DNA from: Bacteroidales bacterium
Lineage (GTDB): Bacteria > Bacteroidota > Bacteroidia > Bacteroidales > Muribaculaceae
Direction: 5' to 3'
DNA: 35,376 nucleotides
Assembly: GCA_020860445.1 (NCBI GenBank)
Contig: JAJBUH010000074.1
Coordinates: 1-35,376, forward strand
Below, piece after piece: positions 30,533-35,376 of the stretch. Both the position numbers and the translations under genes were made by a program. Below the pieces are notes generated by a model that did not search any database, was not told the origin of the DNA, and was given only the letters and a program-made list of their open reading frames with translations. The stretch's first letter is position 1. Every line of letters starts with the position of its first letter.

Positions 30533-31381
30533 GTGGTTCTCTACGCTTGCGATCTTGATGGCACCCTGCTGGATGCCGATGCGCGCCTCTCGGCCGAGAC
30601 GGCGCGAATGTTTCGTCAGCTCTCGTCTGAGGGAGCTAAGATAACCTTTGTCACGGCACGCACCCCGGCCACCGTGCAACCCATCATGGAGCCGGCCCAG
30701 CCTCAGCTCTCGGGCGTAGTCATGACCGGAGCAGCCCTGTGGAATCCAGCCCGCAAGGTCTACGAGTCGGTGGTTTACCATCGGCCCGACGATGTGCGCG
30801 TCATCGCCGACATCTGTCGGCGCCACAGCATCTCGCCATTTGTGTACACCATGACCCCGGGCAGCAACTCGCTGCTGGTATACCACAATGCGCCCAAGCT
30901 CACGCCCATCGAGCAGCATTTCGCTGAGGACCGCACCCTCAATGAGCTGAAGACTTTCAGCCTGGGCCAAGAGGCCCCGGAATACACCGAGCAATGCACC
31001 GTGCTGTTCTTTGCCATGGGCGACAAGGACAAGATACAGGCTGCTGCCGAGGCCATCACTCAGGCCACCACCTGCTATGCCTCGTGGTATCCGGATACTT
31101 ACAACCCCGGCATCACCCTGCTCGAGGTATTTGCCCCAGGGGTCAGCAAGGCCGCTGGGCTGCTCAAGCTCAAGGCCCTGCTTCAAGCCGACAAGGTGGT
31201 CGCCTTTGGCGACAATCTCAACGACATACCGATGCTGCAAGCCGCCGACCTGAGCATCGCCGTCGAGAATGCCCACCCCGAAGTCAAAGCCATCGCCCAC
31301 CTCGTCATCGGTCCCAACACCGCCGATTCCGTCATCAAATGGATTGAGCAGGATTATAAGTCGGCCCCCCTAACCCCCTAA
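30533..31381 (+). CDS. Cof-type HAD-IIB sugar-phosphate phosphatase
   Basis: A 282-residue HAD hydrolase. Motif I ACDLDGTLLD (D7, D9), motif II FVTARTP, lysine near 211 and motif IV VAFGDNLNDIPML (D227, D231) with the large C2-type cap typical of Cof/YidA proteins. These dephosphorylate sugar phosphates or flavin/pyridoxal phosphates; the substrate is not readable from sequence. The GTG at 30533 is used because no ATG precedes motif I and the upstream DNA is the repeat array. Confidence 0.9.
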   Translation: MVLYACDLDGTLLDADARLSAETARMFRQLSSEGAKITFVTARTPATVQPIMEPAQPQLSGVVMTGAALWNPARKVYESVVYHRPDDVRVIADICRRHSISPFVYTMTPGSNSLLVYHNAPKLTPIEQHFAEDRTLNELKTFSLGQEAPEYTEQCTVLFFAMGDKDKIQAAAEAITQATTCYASWYPDTYNPGITLLEVFAPGVSKAAGLLKLKALLQADKVVAFGDNLNDIPMLQAADLSIAVENAHPEVKAIAHLVIGPNTADSVIKWIEQDYKSAPLTP

Positions 31382-31415
31382 AGGGGGGAGGCTCCCACCT
31401 GCTGAGGGAGTCCCA

Positions 31416-31567
31416 AGTGTGGCCGCGCCGCCCCGGCGCATTGGCAGTGTGGCCGCGCCGTCCCCGGCGCATTGGCAGTGTGGCCGCGCCGCCCCGGCGC
31501 ATTGGCAGTATGGCCACGCCGCCCCCGGCGCATTGGCAGTGTGGCCGCGCCGCCCCCGGCGCTGGGC
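31416..31567 (+). repeat. Five tandem GTGTGGCCGCGCC elements (30-31 bp period)
   Basis: Units start at 31416, 31446, 31477, 31507 and 31538: AGTGTGGCCGCGCCGCC(C)C followed by GGCGCATTGGC (last unit GGCGCTGGGC). This is the largest array of the family here, between the HAD gene and the fucosidase gene. Confidence 0.9.
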
Positions 31568-31642
31568 ATCGCCCACCCAGTAGTGGGCCCGGCGCCCCCG
31601 CGGGCCCGGTCAGCCGATACTAATTTCAAACCCTATTATACC

Positions 31643-33007
31643 ATGTCAAAAAGACACCTCATCACCCTTTCTCTATTAGCAGCCTCGCTGCTAACCCATG
31701 CTGAGACCTACGTCCACGACACCACCGACGACCCATACCAGTGGCCCACCGACCCGGCTGTCCTCAATCACCTCCATGATTGGCAGCAGCTAAAATTTGG
31801 CGTGCTGATCCACTGGGGGCTGTACAGCCAGGCTGGCATCTGCGAGTCCTGGCCCATCTGTTCTGAGGATTGGATTACCCGCCCCGCCGGTTTCAGCTAC
31901 GACGGCTTCAAGCAATGGTACTGGGGCCTGAGCCGCGATTTCTGTCCCACCGACTTTGACGCATCTCAGTGGGCGCAGGCTTGCGCCGACGCTGGCATGC
32001 GCTATGTCATCTTCACCACCAAGCATCATGATGGCTTTTGCCTCTACCCCACCGCCTATACCGATTTCTCAATCGCCCATGGGCCTTTTGCGAGAGATGC
32101 CAGGGTCGATGCCGTCGGCCAGGTCTTTGACGCGTTCCGCGCCAAAGATTTCATGATCGGGGCATATTTCTCCAAGCCCGACTGGCACTGCCAATGGTAT
32201 TGGAATCCCTACTACGCCACCCCTAATCGGCGGCAGAATTACAAGCGCGAACAGCACCCCGACTGGTGGGAGCGCTACCGCCTATACACCCAGGCGCAGC
32301 TCGACGAGATTACACAGCGCTACGCGCCATTAGATATACTCTGGCTCGATGGCGGCTGGGTATCGGGCGATGAGATTGGCCTCGACAGCATCTTGATGCG
32401 CGCTCGCGTGGGCGAGCAGGCTGGTATGCTGTCGGTCGACCGCACCATCGGGGGCCTCAATGAAAATTACCAGACACCCGAGCAGACCATCCCACGCGAG
32501 CAGCTGCCCCATCCCTGGGAGAGTTGCATCTCGCTCAGCGACGATTGGGGCTGGACGCCCAATGCGCGCTTTAAGAGCCCGCAGCGCATCATCAACAGCC
32601 TGGCCGAGATTGTCGCCAAGGGCGGCTCGCTTGTGCTCGGCGTGGGGCCCACGCCGCAGGGGCTGATACAGCCCGAGGTGGTGGATATCCTCAAGGAAAT
32701 TGGCGCCTGGCTCGCCGTCAACGGCGAGGCCATCTATGGCACCGTGCCCACCGAGGTATATCAGAGCGGGGATATCTTTTTTACGGCCGCGCCTGACGGC
32801 TCGGCGCTGTATGCCATCTATGCTCACCCTGAGGGTGAGCCCATGCCGGCCCAGCTCAGCTGGGAGGGCAATGCCCCCGCCGGCTCTGTGACCCTGCTAT
32901 CCACTGGCCAGGCGCTCCGCGCCTCGACCACCGGCTCTACTACCACCATCACCCTCCCCCGCCATCTCCCCGCTGCCCCCCTGGCCCTGCGCTTCGCGCC
33001 CAAATGA
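31643..33007 (+). CDS. Secreted alpha-L-fucosidase (GH29)
   Basis: A 454-residue protein with a signal peptide (KRHLITLSLLAASLLTHA, cleavage near residue 20). GH29 landmarks are FGVLIHWGLYS (52-62), YVIFTTKHHDGF (121-132), SKPDWH (177-182) and LDILWLDGGW with the nucleophile D236. It removes L-fucose from glycans in the periplasm or at the cell surface. A C-terminal beta domain (about 370-454) is short. Start ATG 31643 follows an AT-rich leader. Codon use is GC-rich like its neighbours. Confidence 0.93.
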   Translation: MSKRHLITLSLLAASLLTHAETYVHDTTDDPYQWPTDPAVLNHLHDWQQLKFGVLIHWGLYSQAGICESWPICSEDWITRPAGFSYDGFKQWYWGLSRDFCPTDFDASQWAQACADAGMRYVIFTTKHHDGFCLYPTAYTDFSIAHGPFARDARVDAVGQVFDAFRAKDFMIGAYFSKPDWHCQWYWNPYYATPNRRQNYKREQHPDWWERYRLYTQAQLDEITQRYAPLDILWLDGGWVSGDEIGLDSILMRARVGEQAGMLSVDRTIGGLNENYQTPEQTIPREQLPHPWESCISLSDDWGWTPNARFKSPQRIINSLAEIVAKGGSLVLGVGPTPQGLIQPEVVDILKEIGAWLAVNGEAIYGTVPTEVYQSGDIFFTAAPDGSALYAIYAHPEGEPMPAQLSWEGNAPAGSVTLLSTGQALRASTTGSTTTITLPRHLPAAPLALRFAPK

Positions 33008-33591
33008 CAGGGCGCCCAAAGCGCCCAGCACCGTGGTGCCCCCATCTCGCTCTTGCAAATTTACAAATTATATTTCATATCCTCACCGATATCATCAAAA
33101 TATTTCTCGCCTATCATTAAATTTCCCATCGCCCACGCATCCTGGCACCACCGTCCCCGGCGCTTCGCTCCAATCCATATCTATCCTGGGCCTTTGTCCC
33201 GCTGGCGTATCCTTGCACCACCGTCCTCGGCGCTTCGGGCGCCGGTTCCATTTTGCCGTCAGGCAAAACCCACACCAGATACCAAATCAAGCAATGACCA
33301 TAGCATTGCTGTTGGGGATTGTGGGGCAGTAGGCCGGAGCCACCACTTCAGTGGTGGAGGGTTAGGCCGGAGCCACCACTTTAGTGGTGGAGGGTTAGGC
33401 CGGAGCCACCACTTTAGTGGTGGGGTTAGGATTCTTGTGATTGGCAATTGCGTGGTTTTTGATTAATCCACCACTGAAGTGGTGGCTCCGGCCTACCGGT
33501 TTGCTACGGGTTGATGATGGCTCCTCAGGCCGTATCCGCATGGCCGTCCCCCCCTTTAGGGGGTTAGGGGGCTACCTTAGGGGGCTGACTT
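33008..33591. other. Non-coding repeat region between fucosidase and fimbrillin genes
   Basis: Contains two diverged copies of a CACCACCGTCC-GGCGCTTCG phrase (about 33145 and 33217), the CCACCACT palindrome array (33330-33495) and a CCCCTTTAGGGGGTTAGGGG block (33551-33585) that is the inverted form of the one at 31365-31390. No gene is seen. Confidence 0.65.
33330..33495. repeat. Array of CCACCACT palindromic repeats, three direct at 33-bp period plus one inverted
   Basis: Direct copies at 33330-33357, 33363-33390 and 33396-33423 and an inverted copy at 33468-33495. In copies 2 and 3 the core is CCACCACT-TT-AGTGGTGG. Same family as 9965-10083. Confidence 0.88.
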
Positions 33592-33628
33592 AAAAAGCTC
33601 GCGCGGTCAATGGCCACGCGAGCTTTTT
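33592..33628. terminator. Bidirectional terminator downstream of the fimbrillin gene
   Basis: AAAAAGCTCGCG (33592-33603) pairs with CGCGAGCTTTTT (33617-33628); A-tract on one side and T-tract on the other suit termination on both strands. Confidence 0.85.
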
Positions 33629-33648
33629 ATTGGATTAGGGATTAGGGG

Positions 33649-35184
33649 TTAGTCTGTAGTCTTTTTACCTTCAATGGGATTTTCCTCACCATCTCCAGGA
33701 TTAACAGCCCATACAGTCACATTGTCAGCGGTATTCAGATCGGCGATCATCAGCTGATCGAATACGATAGGATAGAGAGCTGGCTTATCCGGATCGGGAT
33801 CTTGAGGATTGTCTGGATCTTCTGGTTCCTCTGGAGGAACGGTGGTACCTGAAGTGTTCTTGGTAATTTTGAAGATATAAGTATATACTGTATTCTCCTC
33901 CCATTTAGTGTATGTAGGCTCTATGTATACACGAGCATTCCTTACCTCAATTACCTCCTTGGTATCATCAGCAATCAGATCAAAATTCATAACAACTTGG
34001 AAACCACAAGCCTGTTGAGGAATAATTCTATAGACATCGGGTGACATAGATACAGTTTTTGTTGTAACTGCATCAATCTCAGTACGATCGGCTATATAAC
34101 CCTCTGACGAGAGATTTGACATACCTGCAATAGAGAAACAACCAGTCTGGTTCGATGTAACAGGGCTTGCAAACTCGACTTTTTTATTATTAAAGTCGAT
34201 GGTGGGGATACCCCCAACTTGATATGAAGTTCTGGTAAATTTGGGACTCTCGGTAGCGGTGGCATCATAATTAACTGGGATGGCGGCTATACCCCTGATA
34301 TCTGTAGTACCAACGGTAGAAGTTATATTTACCTCATCCATCTTAACATGATAGCCCTTAATATCCTCATAAATGCCAATCTGCATTTGGCCCAGAAGAC
34401 GGGTAAATGTGATGGATACATCGTCTACATGGTTCTTAGCTGTTCCTGAAGTGGTGCCATCAGAGTTACAAATTGTTGGTTTATCTACAACCGTATGTCC
34501 GTACATATAATCCACATCATTTGTTCCATCTACAAGACCCATATAAAGATGCATTGGGAAAGTCATTTTCTTTTGGGACGCATCAAAGGTTACATATTTT
34601 TTCCCATCTGTAGCTTTTTCCCTATAAATATAAGGAGAATAAGCGAAGAACTCGTAAGCCTTACTCAAATCCCAATATTTGAGATATTGAATAGAGTTTT
34701 CAGAGACAGATGCTTCGACGTAGTTGGGATAGGTGGCTTTATGTAGATTGTGTCTGTAATTATACTGATTGTCATCTTTGGCCGTAGAACTACCCATGTT
34801 CTCATAGACCCAATAACTGGTTCCATCATGTATATCTGATGATTCTCCCCAGGTTTCCTCTGCCTTCGTGGGGTCCTCCCATATATCTCGTGCATGATAG
34901 CCCACACCGTCAGTGGTGGCATAACCTACTAGGTAGTTGGTCATAACCGTATTAGCCGCCTGAGTATAGTCCGAGCCCTTGTAGGCCCAGACGCCAAAAT
35001 CATAGTGTTCGGTTTCCAGACCGTCTGCGCGGCTCTGGTTGCCAACTTTCATGGAGAAAGTCATGGGGGATTCCTCTTGAGAGGAACCCTTAGCGGCAGA
35101 GGTGGGATCGACCACGCCTTGCTCGCTACATGCGGCAAGGCCCAAGCAGAGGCCAAATACCGCAATCAGTTTTTTAGCTTTCAT
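33649..35184 (-). CDS. Fimbrillin-family surface lipoprotein (FimA/Mfa-like)
   Basis: A 511-residue protein with a lipoprotein signal (LCLGLAACS, acylated C19). The body contains FGVWAYKG and the VYRIIPQQ segment, and ends with NARVYIEPTYTKWEENTVYT then YIFKITKN, the closing strand of Bacteroidales fimbrillin-like domains. A proline/aspartate-rich linker (PPEEPEDPDNPQDPDPDKP) leads to a short extra C-terminal domain. It may be a fimbrial subunit or anchored adhesin. Base composition is lower in GC than the neighbours. No other fimbrial genes are in the window. Confidence 0.85.
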   Translation of the reverse strand: MKAKKLIAVFGLCLGLAACSEQGVVDPTSAAKGSSQEESPMTFSMKVGNQSRADGLETEHYDFGVWAYKGSDYTQAANTVMTNYLVGYATTDGVGYHARDIWEDPTKAEETWGESSDIHDGTSYWVYENMGSSTAKDDNQYNYRHNLHKATYPNYVEASVSENSIQYLKYWDLSKAYEFFAYSPYIYREKATDGKKYVTFDASQKKMTFPMHLYMGLVDGTNDVDYMYGHTVVDKPTICNSDGTTSGTAKNHVDDVSITFTRLLGQMQIGIYEDIKGYHVKMDEVNITSTVGTTDIRGIAAIPVNYDATATESPKFTRTSYQVGGIPTIDFNNKKVEFASPVTSNQTGCFSIAGMSNLSSEGYIADRTEIDAVTTKTVSMSPDVYRIIPQQACGFQVVMNFDLIADDTKEVIEVRNARVYIEPTYTKWEENTVYTYIFKITKNTSGTTVPPEEPEDPDNPQDPDPDKPALYPIVFDQLMIADLNTADNVTVWAVNPGDGEENPIEGKKTTD

Positions 35185-35376
35185 GATTGTTGAAATTTGT
35201 GAATGATGTTGATTTTTTAATTGGCCCCTGGTCTCAGCCCCCAGCCCCTAAAGGGGAGTAGCTGGGCGAGGGGGGATTGGGTGAATGGTTTTTTGTTTGT
35301 TTAGTTGTTGGGTGAATGGTTAGGTAACTACTCAGCGATTCTGAAGTAAAAATTTTTGTAACAATTAAATTTTTCT
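35185..35376 (-). promoter_or_regulatory. Upstream region of the fimbrillin gene
   Basis: AT-rich leader with a CCCCTAAAGGGG-type block (about 35244-35257), two direct copies of GGGTGAATGGTT (35279-35290, 35309-35320) and homopolymer runs near the edge. No clear TAnnTTTG box is visible, so the promoter may lie beyond the window. Confidence 0.45.

Noticed and set aside
31370-31629. Open frames of 60-83 codons through the GC-rich repeat array, both strands.
   Set aside because: They arise because the 30-31-bp units lack stops; the translations are repeats of WPRRPGALA-type text without start context or homology.
33330-33423. Regularly spaced 28-bp repeats could be read as CRISPR.
   Set aside because: The 5-nt spacers are nearly identical (GAGGG-type) and the repeat is a self-complementary REP-like unit with an inverted partner.

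Overview
The window looks like a chromosomal segment of a gut-type Bacteroidales bacterium, probably Muribaculaceae or a close relative (family level is inference). The evidence is Bacteroidetes promoters of the TTTG-n19/20-TAnnTTTG type, a purH-mreB-mreC-mreD-mrdA-rodA block, an inositol-lipid gene set with myo-inositol-phosphate synthase, a fimbrillin-like lipoprotein, and a periplasmic GH29 fucosidase. Intergenic DNA is crowded with several families of short palindromic repeats.

Region 1 (1-8513) is an accessory island between the 3' end of a family-1/4-type glycosyltransferase gene and gmd. It appears to be built of three modules, each headed by a copy of the same glycosyltransferase 3' end (1-60, 3020-3163, about 4712-4972). 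The cargo is defence or toxin-antitoxin-like: an AAA15-type ATPase with a PD-(D/E)XK nuclease-like partner; a fused MNT-HEPN protein; an uncharacterised two-gene pair; an Xre/ImmA-IrrE metallopeptidase with a DUF4411 PIN-like toxin; a broken second copy of MNT-HEPN; and a split MNT/HEPN pair. A composite element (a GTGAAC...GTTCAC palindrome followed by a strong promoter) recurs before several cargo genes and before gmd itself.

Region 2 (8520-11698) holds gmd and fcl, which make GDP-L-fucose from GDP-mannose, separated by about 1.1 kb of nested repeats including an exact 123-bp duplication. Region 3 (11762-19334, minus strand) is the cell-elongation block: purH, mreB, mreC, mreD, mrdA (PBP2), rodA.

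Region 4 (19518-28008, plus strand) is an inositol-lipid and phospholipid head-group cluster: an ATP-grasp protein, a PgpA-like phosphatase, a GtrA-like membrane protein, a CDP-alcohol phosphatidyltransferase (probable phosphatidylinositol-phosphate synthase), an AUR1-like PAP2 enzyme (probable inositol phosphorylceramide synthase), a PlsC-like acyltransferase, a second CDP-alcohol phosphotransferase, a HAD phosphatase and myo-inositol-1-phosphate synthase. Together they could make inositol phosphate, attach it to diacylglycerol, dephosphorylate it and transfer it to ceramide.

Region 5 (28353-33007) holds a membrane-anchored TPR protein, a MATE exporter, a Cof-type HAD phosphatase and a secreted alpha-L-fucosidase. 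Region 6 (33008-35376) is repeat-rich intergenic DNA followed by a minus-strand fimbrillin-like lipoprotein of visibly lower GC.

The strongest leads are the modular island with repeated glycosyltransferase 3' ends and its ATPase-nuclease-MNT/HEPN operon, a palindromic repeat dimer inserted in frame inside a HAD gene, and heptanucleotide TTTTGAC arrays sitting immediately upstream of three unrelated start codons.
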